From IMG/VR virus record IMGVR_UViG_3300013307_000021, positions 1-63,584 of that record: 63,584 nucleotides of DNA; one strand, 5' to 3'. The notes under the pieces were generated by a model. The model was not told the origin of the DNA. It made no database searches and was given only the letters and a program-made list of their open reading frames with translations. Positions 16,566 through 24,079 of this stretch are shown one piece after another. The DNA comes from a virus. Numbering within the stretch: the stretch's first letter is position 1; each line of letters starts with the position of its first letter. The position numbers and the translations under genes were made by a program.

Positions 16566-17581
16566 TGCCAGATATTCAAACTAACTCTGTGCCTAACTTT
16601 AATCACAGTTACAAACTTCTGATTGGTCGGGCAACGGATACATCAAAGAAGACTAACGCCAACGGTACGTTTACTTCTAAGATTGACTTGGACACAAAAT
16701 TAGCTTCTACTAAAAAGTCCAGCGGGACAATGAAGCTATTAACAGAACATCAGATTACTTTCAGCATCAAGAAAGATAATAACAAAGATCCAAACAAAGG
16801 ATCAATCGTTATTTACAACCTATCTGATGACACAGTAAACTACATCAACAACAGCATCCGTAACAACTTGGCAGTAGCACTCGCGGTTGGATATCAGGGA
16901 CAAGAAGAAGTCCTTATTTTCATCGGAACAGTGCAGTGGGTTAGTGATGTTTGGAAAGGAACTGATAGGTTAACAGAACTGCATTGCGTAGATGGAGGTA
17001 TTAATATCTCCTTGGCAAATACTAGCAGAAGTTATCCTAAAGGAACAAAGATCTCTAAGGTGATTAAAGATATCGCCGGAGACCTCGGTACTAACTCAGG
17101 TAACTTGAGTATTGACAGTGACGCAGCAATTTCAAGTGCTAGTCATATGTGCGGAAACTCTTCTGAGTACTTAGAAGGACTGTGTAAAAGTATCGATCAT
17201 AACGTCTCCATCCAAGACGGATCAGTTTATATCACACCTAGATCCCAGAGACAAGAAAAGAGAAGTGCTTACATCAGTCCTGAAACGGGTTTGATTGGAA
17301 GCCCACAACCATTCCACAACGATATTAAACCTGCTAAGAAAGTTACCAAAAGCACATCCAAGAAAGCCAAAAAGCCTACCGATGGTGTAACATTCAAGTG
17401 TCAGATTAATGGGAACATTCTACCAGAGAAAACAGTGTACCTCAAGTCAAGAGCCTATGACGGTTACTTTAAAGTGGTCACTGTGACGCATACTGGAGAC
17501 TATGAAGGGAAGGATTGGATCTCTGAGGTTGAAGCAGTTTCTGTTTCCGGTATTATCAGCAAAACAGTTAAGACGGAGTAA
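16565..17581 (+). CDS. Baseplate hub protein
   Basis: This 338-residue protein lies directly upstream of the spike gene, the usual position for the hub (T4 gp27-like, Mu gp44/P2 gpD-like). Strand-rich segments with Gly-Tyr-Gln-Gly and Ile-Phe-Ile-Gly-Thr-Val (near residue 105-125) resemble the first beta domain of hub proteins. A Lys/Ser/Thr-rich linker (about residues 255-280) precedes the last domain. It should form the ring that anchors the spike. Confidence 0.7.
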   Translation: MPDIQTNSVPNFNHSYKLLIGRATDTSKKTNANGTFTSKIDLDTKLASTKKSSGTMKLLTEHQITFSIKKDNNKDPNKGSIVIYNLSDDTVNYINNSIRNNLAVALAVGYQGQEEVLIFIGTVQWVSDVWKGTDRLTELHCVDGGINISLANTSRSYPKGTKISKVIKDIAGDLGTNSGNLSIDSDAAISSASHMCGNSSEYLEGLCKSIDHNVSIQDGSVYITPRSQRQEKRSAYISPETGLIGSPQPFHNDIKPAKKVTKSTSKKAKKPTDGVTFKCQINGNILPEKTVYLKSRAYDGYFKVVTVTHTGDYEGKDWISEVEAVSVSGIISKTVKTE

Positions 17582-17583
17582 TA

Positions 17584-18315
17584 ATGGATTCCTTAAACAT
17601 TGTCACAGCGCTTCGTGGCTTGATTAAGAACCAGATCTCAGAAGTGCATACATCTCTCCCTGTGCGTGTCACAGGGGTGGACTACGATGCAAAAACAGTG
17701 GTATTGGAATCTGTTGTCAAGAACACAAAAGATTCTGACAATGAAATCAACTATCCGACATTCTATGACGTGCCAATGGCAGTTAATGGAGGAGGGACAG
17801 GAAGAATTTCATTTCCAACTAAAAGCGGAGATCTCGGAGTACTAATCTTTTCTGAAAGGGATGCATCAAACGCATTGCAGACAGACGGTAGTACTGCTTC
17901 AAGCGCTACACTAAATCAACCGTGTGGACTTTATCCTATTGCATTCATTCCCAAGATTACGATGGGAGGAGACTCTTCTGAGGCTCTTGATCCAGATAAG
18001 GTTGTTATCAGCAACAACAAACAGACTTACGTTTCATTGTCACCAGATGGTGAGATTGAAGCAAAGAATGCTCAAGGAATGTCTGTCAAGCTGACAACAT
18101 CTAGCATTCAGCTTACAGACGGAACCGGAACTTTATCTCTTACTGGAGGTAACTTAACATTCAAAGGTGGCACTGTCAATATCAATGGACTAACAATTGA
18201 TTCGTCAGGTAACATCAAAGATAGCAACGGTATCGGTCTGAATACGCATACTCACCCCGTAGTAGGAGTACAGACGGGTAGTAGCACGGTTAATACTAGC
18301 ACAGCAAAAGGATAA
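17584..18315 (+). CDS. Baseplate central spike (Gp138 N-terminal domain type)
   Basis: This 243-residue protein starts with an OB-fold-like domain (about residues 20-120, ending in a Leu-Gly-Val-Leu-Ile-Phe-Ser-Glu strand). A repetitive Thr/Ser/Gly beta-helix-like part (about 140-220) follows, then a tip with Thr-His-Thr-His-Pro. Paired His at the tip bind a metal ion in many phage spikes. It is the needle that pierces the outer membrane. Confidence 0.82.
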   Translation: MDSLNIVTALRGLIKNQISEVHTSLPVRVTGVDYDAKTVVLESVVKNTKDSDNEINYPTFYDVPMAVNGGGTGRISFPTKSGDLGVLIFSERDASNALQTDGSTASSATLNQPCGLYPIAFIPKITMGGDSSEALDPDKVVISNNKQTYVSLSPDGEIEAKNAQGMSVKLTTSSIQLTDGTGTLSLTGGNLTFKGGTVNINGLTIDSSGNIKDSNGIGLNTHTHPVVGVQTGSSTVNTSTAKG

Positions 18316-18321
18316 TCATCA

Positions 18322-18939
18322 ATGGGGATTGCCTTTGATTTGAAGTTGGATACTTCCAACGATATCACGATTGGAGATACAGGTGATTTAGTACTAACTA
18401 CCAAAAGATCCGAGATGTGTATGCAGACGCTGAGTATCACCTTGAATACATTTCAGGGTGAATGGTTTCTGAATACAAACTTCGGTATTCCATATATGCA
18501 ACAAATTATTGGCGTTGCGAGGAAGAAAGAGTCAGTAGACAAGATCTTCTTAGCAGCCCTGGCTGATAATGACTATGTGGATTCTATTGTTAGTTATACA
18601 TCTTCATTTGACAGAGACAACAGATACTATAGTATCCAGGCATCTGTTCAGGTGGCAGAGGAAGTGGTTTCAACCACGTTTAGTACACGTCCTTCTGACG
18701 AATATTATTACCCAACTCCTAGCACAGAATCAACAGTTACTTGTTCTAAGTACACGCTGGAGCCATTCGCAGGCGAACTGTATTACTTCGAGAACATCGA
18801 CGGTCTACCTTTCAACACTTACGCTACGTGGTGGAATGAATGGTCTGGATCAGAGATTACTGAGATTGTATACGTCACTGACGAACAAGGTCAAGTGTTG
18901 CTTACAAGCAGCGGCGCAAACTTGGAAATCACAAATTAA
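18322..18939 (+). CDS. Baseplate wedge/sheath-initiator protein (gp25-like)
   Basis: This 205-residue protein opens with a Phe-Asp-Leu-Lys-Leu-Asp strand and a segment with Gly-Asp-Leu-Val-Leu-Thr, and has Gly-Glu-Trp-Phe-Leu-Asn-x-Asn-Phe-Gly-Ile-Pro-Tyr, a hallmark of gp25/DUF2634-type wedge proteins that start sheath polymerisation. It sits between spike and baseplate J genes. The C-terminal 70 residues are extra to the usual domain. Confidence 0.8.
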   Translation: MGIAFDLKLDTSNDITIGDTGDLVLTTKRSEMCMQTLSITLNTFQGEWFLNTNFGIPYMQQIIGVARKKESVDKIFLAALADNDYVDSIVSYTSSFDRDNRYYSIQASVQVAEEVVSTTFSTRPSDEYYYPTPSTESTVTCSKYTLEPFAGELYYFENIDGLPFNTYATWWNEWSGSEITEIVYVTDEQGQVLLTSSGANLEITN

Positions 18940-18942
18940 TAA

Positions 18943-18965
18943 AAGGGGGGCTTCCCCCTTATTTT
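18943..18965 (+). terminator. Terminator after the gp25-like gene
   Basis: AAGGGGG pairs with CCCCCTT around a GCTT loop, followed by ATTTT. Confidence 0.75.
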
Positions 18966-18979
18966 AAAAGGAACCTATA

Positions 18980-19921
18980 ATGGCTTCATCAGTAAGAATT
19001 TCACAGCTACCGGAGTCAGGAAATCTAGCCGATTCAGATTACCTCCTGGTAGAAAAGACAGATAGAACAACAAAAACATCTATCGGTTATATGATCACTA
19101 ACCTTAAGCTAGCCAAGCTGGCAGATTATAGTGTAAACGCCGGGGCAGGACTCATTGGCACAACCGCAGGGACGACAGTACAGGCGGCTATCACAGCACT
19201 ACAGAGTGCAGATAAAACTCTCACAGACAGTCTTAGCGCTCTCGCTACCCGAGTAAAGACTAACGAGACAGATATCAGCACACTAAAAGCTAGCACGTCT
19301 TCAACCTCAAGCTCACTTAGCAACCTAATGAGTCGTGTTGATAGTGTAGAATCTTCCGTCACGACATTATCAGATGCAAGCGTACAGCAACAATCTGATA
19401 TCGTTAATATCAAGAGTAACGTATCCGACCTTACTTCAAAGACAGATACAACCAATAGTGACGTAGCAGCCGCAGTAGTTAGAATTAGCACTCTAGAATC
19501 TGGTCTGAGTACAGCAAACGGTAACATCTCAACTGTAACCGACAATGTAACAGCTATTCAGGATCGTCTTGTAGAGGTAGGCGAGTTGGTGGAGTACAAG
19601 ATCACAGATACAGAAGGATTCCAGATCTACAAGAGCGGTGCTATGACTGCTTGGGGAAGAGTAGTACCTACTTCTGGACTGACAGATGTAACATTCAGTA
19701 GAGAGTTTTCTACAGCCCCTGTGGATATCCAGCTTACACCAGAAACAACCTCAGACACAACAAATCTTACTGCTGTCTCTCTGGTAACAGATAGTGTTAC
19801 TACTACAGGATTCTCAGTGAGAACATTGGCATTTGGAGGAAGCTCTGTAGCAGAGTCCACCTCACCTTTCCGCTGGAAAGCTGCATATACTCCGACAGGG
19901 ACATTAGTACCTTCAACATAA
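18980..19921 (+). CDS. Tail fibre protein with long coiled coil
   Basis: This 313-residue protein has an N-terminal virion-attachment part (residues 1-55), then about 150 residues of Ser/Thr/Asp-rich heptad-like repeats that should form a trimeric coiled coil, and a C-terminal beta domain (from about 205) with Gly-Ala-Met-Thr-Ala-Trp-Gly-Arg, typical of small fibre tips. It is probably a short tail fibre or baseplate-attached fibre. Ribosome site AAAGGAACC. Confidence 0.75.
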   Translation: MASSVRISQLPESGNLADSDYLLVEKTDRTTKTSIGYMITNLKLAKLADYSVNAGAGLIGTTAGTTVQAAITALQSADKTLTDSLSALATRVKTNETDISTLKASTSSTSSSLSNLMSRVDSVESSVTTLSDASVQQQSDIVNIKSNVSDLTSKTDTTNSDVAAAVVRISTLESGLSTANGNISTVTDNVTAIQDRLVEVGELVEYKITDTEGFQIYKSGAMTAWGRVVPTSGLTDVTFSREFSTAPVDIQLTPETTSDTTNLTAVSLVTDSVTTTGFSVRTLAFGGSSVAESTSPFRWKAAYTPTGTLVPST

Positions 19922-19924
19922 GGA

Positions 19925-19953
19925 TTGACTTTTTAGGACAAGGATGTTATTAT
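19925..19953 (+). promoter_or_regulatory. Sigma-70-like promoter before the holin-like gene
   Basis: TTGACT (19925-19930) and TATTAT (19948-19953) with a 17-base spacer lie just after the fibre stop codon and only 14 bases before ATG 19968. Confidence 0.7.
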
Positions 19954-19967
19954 ACAGGTTGACAATA

Positions 19968-20210
19968 ATGAAAAAGTTTTTAATTGGTATGTTTTGTACC
20001 TACCCAGGAAATAAAGTCAGCAGTACAAAGGTCTGGAACTTCATCGGACTTTCTGTAATGACAGGAATGTTTATTTATCTGGGCATCAAGAAGGACATTC
20101 CTGAATGGATGGGATGGACTTACGTATTTATGATTACTCCATCGAGACTTATGAGAAACCTTGTTGATCTACGCTGGGGTAGAGTGTCACCTTCTAAAGG
20201 AGAAGATTAA
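19968..20210 (+). CDS. Small membrane protein, holin candidate
   Basis: This 80-residue protein has two likely membrane segments (about residues 23-37 and 46-60) and a basic, polar C-terminus, fitting a class II-type holin that would set the time of lysis. It has its own promoter inside the tail cassette. The start chosen is ATG 19968; ATG 19944 is in frame but falls on the promoter. Its location away from the spanins is unusual, so another membrane role is possible. Confidence 0.55.
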   Translation: MKKFLIGMFCTYPGNKVSSTKVWNFIGLSVMTGMFIYLGIKKDIPEWMGWTYVFMITPSRLMRNLVDLRWGRVSPSKGED

Positions 20211-21694
20211 TGGCAGATTATGGCTTAACAGACGCAGGATTTGTAATTCCTACGTTCGATAATATTTTAGATCGTTACGTTACCGCATTGCAGAATACTT
20301 TCGGTAGCGATGTAGCAACATCCGAAGATACTGTCTTTGGACAACTGTTCCGCATCATTGCATACACAGATTACACCCTTTGGGAAGGAATGCAAGGTGT
20401 TTATAACACCCAAACCCTAAACGGAGCCGAAGGTACATATTTGGATGATCTGTTTGCTAAGAGGGGATTAACCCGTCAGTCAGCAACCGCTGGTAGTGGA
20501 TTCGTATATGTTAAGTCAACAAGTAAAGCCTTATGGACTGCTTCCTTGGATACAGATACATATTTCACAGCAGATAATGATCTCTCTTACTATGTCTCTT
20601 CAAAGACTTTGCTAAATGCCTCTATTGCAGCATACACACTGACAAAGGCCCAAGCAACAAGTGCAGCAGAACAAATCACTTTCTATATGCAGAACACGCT
20701 TGACGGTGGTTTGAACTCTACAACCCTAACCACTTCATCAAACACATTTATGACAGATCTAGTTACCTTTATTCAAGGGAACGTTACCTCTGCCGATAAA
20801 AACTTGGTGAGCACAAAAGACAGCACACTGTATGTTGGATTCAATAGCTCAGACTACTCTAATCCAGTAGGCTTGTCAACAGCAACTAAGTTTTATGCTT
20901 CTGTAAGCGTAGGTACGAAGTGGAGCCTGATTCCGGTATCAGCATCTGAGAAGGGATACAATCCAGTTAGTACAGGGAGTATTACAGGTATTTCTTCTAC
21001 CTTCACAGGATACTCTGCCACAGGTAACTTCTCTCCTTTCAGTTCAGGAACAGATGTAGAAACCGATGCTGAATTCCGTTCTCGTTTCAACGATAACCAA
21101 GACGAAGCAAACGCTGCAACAAGACCTGCTATTATCTCAGCACTGCTAAACGTGCCTGGTGTTACTAAGGTAAGGGTGTACGACAACCCAACTTCTGTAG
21201 ATCAGGATTATGCACCAGCATTCACCTTCAACACAATTGTGTATGGTGGAGATGCAGAAACGGTAGCCAGAACTATCTACGAGAAGAAACCAATTAACAC
21301 TCTGACCTATGGTACTGTCGCAACGACTATCACCACAGAAGATGGTGGAACGGAGATCATCAAGTTCACGCCTGGTAGCACTAGAGAGTACTCTGTTAAG
21401 CTTGTTTACACTACAACCTCTGGTAAAGTGTTAACTACTACTGAGAAAGCTAATATTACCACAGCATTGAAAGACCTGGAAGCTTATTTTGAGATTGGTA
21501 GTAAAGTAACCAACGATCAGATGAAAGGTGTTATTTACAATGCCCTAGACTTTGGACGCTTGACTTACCTTGCTGTTTATGTTAAACTAAGTAGTGAAGA
21601 TGATGGAAGTTACAGTAACGGGGATATCGAACCTGCTTACAGTGTTGTACCATCGTTCGACACAAGTATCATCTCTTACGAATATAAGGACTAA
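20210..21694 (+). CDS. Baseplate J-like wedge protein
   Basis: This 494-residue protein matches the Mu gp47/P2 gpJ baseplate-wedge family in size and features. It has an N-terminal segment with Ser-Glu-Asp-Thr-Val-Phe-Gly-Gln-Leu, a Gly-Thr-Tyr-Leu-Asp-Asp-Leu-Phe-Ala motif near residue 75, and a middle segment Gly-Thr-Asp-x-Glu-Thr-Asp-Ala-Glu-Phe-Arg near residue 280. It links hub and fibres. It overlaps the upstream stop (TAATG). Confidence 0.88.
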   Translation: MADYGLTDAGFVIPTFDNILDRYVTALQNTFGSDVATSEDTVFGQLFRIIAYTDYTLWEGMQGVYNTQTLNGAEGTYLDDLFAKRGLTRQSATAGSGFVYVKSTSKALWTASLDTDTYFTADNDLSYYVSSKTLLNASIAAYTLTKAQATSAAEQITFYMQNTLDGGLNSTTLTTSSNTFMTDLVTFIQGNVTSADKNLVSTKDSTLYVGFNSSDYSNPVGLSTATKFYASVSVGTKWSLIPVSASEKGYNPVSTGSITGISSTFTGYSATGNFSPFSSGTDVETDAEFRSRFNDNQDEANAATRPAIISALLNVPGVTKVRVYDNPTSVDQDYAPAFTFNTIVYGGDAETVARTIYEKKPINTLTYGTVATTITTEDGGTEIIKFTPGSTREYSVKLVYTTTSGKVLTTTEKANITTALKDLEAYFEIGSKVTNDQMKGVIYNALDFGRLTYLAVYVKLSSEDDGSYSNGDIEPAYSVVPSFDTSIISYEYKD

Positions 21695-21696
21695 AA

Positions 21697-22344
21697 ATGA
21701 CTACCAATGTTGACCACGTAACTCTGTGGACGGACATTGTAGCTGACGTTAAAGATTTACTTATCGAGGATTTTAAGTCTTCTGAGAATATTGTCAAGTT
21801 AACTTACGTAATCTCAGAGTCAAAGGCGAAGATAGATCAGGCAATGATCTATCTAGCCAAATATAGACTTATCAGCACTGCAACAGGTGCTTACCTTGAT
21901 GAACTTGGAAAACAGTTAGGCGTAGACAGACTGGACTCTAATGACGATGAATACCGTGCTGTCTTACAAATCCGTGCATACCGAGTCACTTCGGCAGGTA
22001 GCCGACCTAACATTATCGAAGTATTCTCTCGTTTTACGGGATTAGAATCGACCGAGGTAAATACCTACGTAGGCTTACAAAAGTCCTTTGATATTGCATT
22101 CTATAGTAGCTGTTTAAATGAGTCAGTTGCAGTAGAAGAATTAGAAAAGCTATTCCCTGTTGTATCTTCTTACAGACTATTAAGTAAGGGTGGTACACCT
22201 TTTATCTTCGGTAGCATTTACGATGACACAGATGTTAGTCCAGACGGTGATAACGGTTTTGGATCTTTAACAGATAGCCAAAGTAAAGATTATGCCGCAG
22301 GTTACGGGGGGAGATTAGCTTCCCTGTTAGCCGCCACTAAGTGA
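21697..22344 (+). CDS. Baseplate protein (DUF2612-like)
   Basis: This 215-residue protein contains Ala-Tyr-Leu-Asp-Glu-Leu-Gly-Lys-Gln-Leu-Gly-Val followed by Asp-Asp-Glu-Tyr-Arg-Ala-Val-Leu, the pattern of DUF2612 and gpI-like baseplate proteins. It comes straight after the J-like protein, as in other contractile tails, and is likely the platform to which fibres attach. Confidence 0.8.
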   Translation: MTTNVDHVTLWTDIVADVKDLLIEDFKSSENIVKLTYVISESKAKIDQAMIYLAKYRLISTATGAYLDELGKQLGVDRLDSNDDEYRAVLQIRAYRVTSAGSRPNIIEVFSRFTGLESTEVNTYVGLQKSFDIAFYSSCLNESVAVEELEKLFPVVSSYRLLSKGGTPFIFGSIYDDTDVSPDGDNGFGSLTDSQSKDYAAGYGGRLASLLAATK

Positions 22345-22353
22345 GGATTTTAA

Positions 22354-23298
22354 ATGGCTGCACCAACTTATTACCCTATCTGGTCTGCTGTAGATCAAAA
22401 TCTACCAGCCACAGGCGAACCAAATAAGGAAAGACCAAAGACAACCCTAAGAAACATTGGTTGGGATAAAGGTCAAATTCCTTCGGCAGAAGAAATGAAC
22501 TGGATGATGAATAATATTTATCTCTGGATCAAATACTTCGATTCCGAACTTATTCCCGTAGGATTAAGAAACGATAATACCAAAATTACACTTGCGGGTG
22601 AAGTTACGGGTACTGCAACATTCTCCGGCACTAATGAGTTATCAATCACGACTACTGTAGCTGCCTCTAGCACAGCTTCTAGCGCTAACACACTTGTCAG
22701 ACGTAACTCAGATCAGTCAATTCGTGGGGGAGATCTATACTCGTACGCAACAAACTCCTCAGACAGCGCAAGCTTGTTCTTAGTAGATCCTAGCGGAGTT
22801 GAGTTTGGTGAAATGAGTGCCGCGCCTGGCGCAGCCGGAGCAGTATTCATCCTTAGTAAAAACCCTGTAAACGGTGCTGTAGTTTCTTCTATCTACCTAC
22901 AGTCCGGCTATATTACTCTTACGGCTCCTCGTAGCGCTAGTGGACAGGAAACTACAGGTTCTGCTTTAGTTCGTTACGATACATTCAGTGCTAACGTTTC
23001 TAACTTGCAGAATAGTATTAACACAGTTAACTCTAACCTGTCAAACTCTATCAACAGTAATGTAAACAACCTATCTGCTGCTATCAATCAGTTGAGAACA
23101 GATGTTGCGAGAACATACATCACCAATATTCGTCTTGTCAACAGAGCAGGATGGGAAGTAGGTGGTGATGCATACGAGTATGCTAACGGCTATGTTGTTA
23201 CAACAGGTGGAGACTTTGGTGCTTCAAACGGTTACTACTTAGGTAGACAGCTACAGTATCAAATCAACGGAAACTGGTTTACAGCAAACTACGGATAA
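22354..23298 (+). CDS. Tail fibre protein
   Basis: This 314-residue protein has an N-terminal helical attachment region with Trp-Asp-Lys-Gly-Gln and Met-Asn-Trp-Met-Met-Asn-Asn (about 30-55), a repetitive Thr/Ser/Asn region, a short coiled-coil segment rich in Asn/Ser (about 210-250) and a small C-terminal domain with Gly-Gly-Asp. It is followed by a fibre-assembly-like gene, the common fibre/chaperone pair. Probably a receptor-binding fibre. Confidence 0.75.
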   Translation: MAAPTYYPIWSAVDQNLPATGEPNKERPKTTLRNIGWDKGQIPSAEEMNWMMNNIYLWIKYFDSELIPVGLRNDNTKITLAGEVTGTATFSGTNELSITTTVAASSTASSANTLVRRNSDQSIRGGDLYSYATNSSDSASLFLVDPSGVEFGEMSAAPGAAGAVFILSKNPVNGAVVSSIYLQSGYITLTAPRSASGQETTGSALVRYDTFSANVSNLQNSINTVNSNLSNSINSNVNNLSAAINQLRTDVARTYITNIRLVNRAGWEVGGDAYEYANGYVVTTGGDFGASNGYYLGRQLQYQINGNWFTANYG

Positions 23299-23301
23299 TC
23301 T

Positions 23302-23730
23302 ATGTATACTAACTTCCAGTTATATACCCCTATAGACCCCTTTTTAAGGGGTTTAAAGGAAAACAATAACATTATGTTTGTTAAAGATGATGCAGGAAAT
23401 GACTATTACGAGTTAGCTCCCACATTATCAAAAGATAAATACACAATTATGTTATGCAAGAATAACATTGTCAGAAGTTTTGGGAAAGACCCAATTGCTT
23501 TATTTCCTGTAATTGGTGGAAACATCATCCAAGTAGATGATATGGGAGACGTAAGCTATTTATACACATACCACCCTGAGACAAAAACATTTTCACCCTT
23601 CATCCCTAAACCATCTTTAGATAAGTTACTTAAGCAACTCAAGGTAGCTGAGATTAAGAAGGAGTTAGGGGATTCCTCAGTTGACCAAGAGATTACATCT
23701 CTTAAGAGACAGATTGTAGATATTTCATAA
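23302..23730 (+). CDS. Putative tail fibre assembly protein
   Basis: This 142-residue protein follows the fibre gene by three bases. It contains Asp-Asp-Ala-Gly-Asn-Asp-Tyr-Tyr-Glu-Leu near residue 30, like the tail-fibre assembly (Tfa) proteins, and a helical charged C-terminus. Such proteins help fibre trimers fold. A perfect hairpin, ACCCCTT-TTT-AAGGGGT, lies within its first codons (23336-23352), which could reduce its translation or act as a weak terminator. Confidence 0.6.
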   Translation: MYTNFQLYTPIDPFLRGLKENNNIMFVKDDAGNDYYELAPTLSKDKYTIMLCKNNIVRSFGKDPIALFPVIGGNIIQVDDMGDVSYLYTYHPETKTFSPFIPKPSLDKLLKQLKVAEIKKELGDSSVDQEITSLKRQIVDIS

Positions 23731-23740
23731 GGAGATTGTA

Positions 23741-24079
23741 ATGAACTGGAGCGACATTTGGGGCATTGCAAAAGACGCAATAATTCCTCTCGTAGGGATT
23801 ATCGGGGCTTTCTTTAAACAGAAAATCGATAAGCTTGAAGAAGATATCGAACAGGCCCAAGATTCATACAGAGAGTTAGAAAAGAAAGTTGTGTTTGTCG
23901 AATCAACTTATGCTACCAAAGCTGAGTTAACTCAAATGCTAAACCAGATCAACTCAACCTTGATGAACAACAACACGACATTGGAGCAAAAAATCGAGAA
24001 GATTATGGATCTTAAGAATGCTCCAATCAAACTTATGCTTGAAGAAGTTTATAAGCGTCAACGTACTAAGGATAATTAA
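23741..24079 (+). CDS. Membrane-anchored coiled-coil protein
   Basis: This 112-residue protein has one N-terminal hydrophobic segment (about residues 11-25) followed by a long charged coiled coil rich in Glu, Lys and Gln. The layout resembles small holin-like or BhlA-like proteins, but could also be a fibre-associated factor. It has a clean ribosome site (AAGGAGATTGTA) and its stop overlaps the tailspike start (TAATG). Confidence 0.5.
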   Translation: MNWSDIWGIAKDAIIPLVGIIGAFFKQKIDKLEEDIEQAQDSYRELEKKVVFVESTYATKAELTQMLNQINSTLMNNNTTLEQKIEKIMDLKNAPIKLMLEEVYKRQRTKDN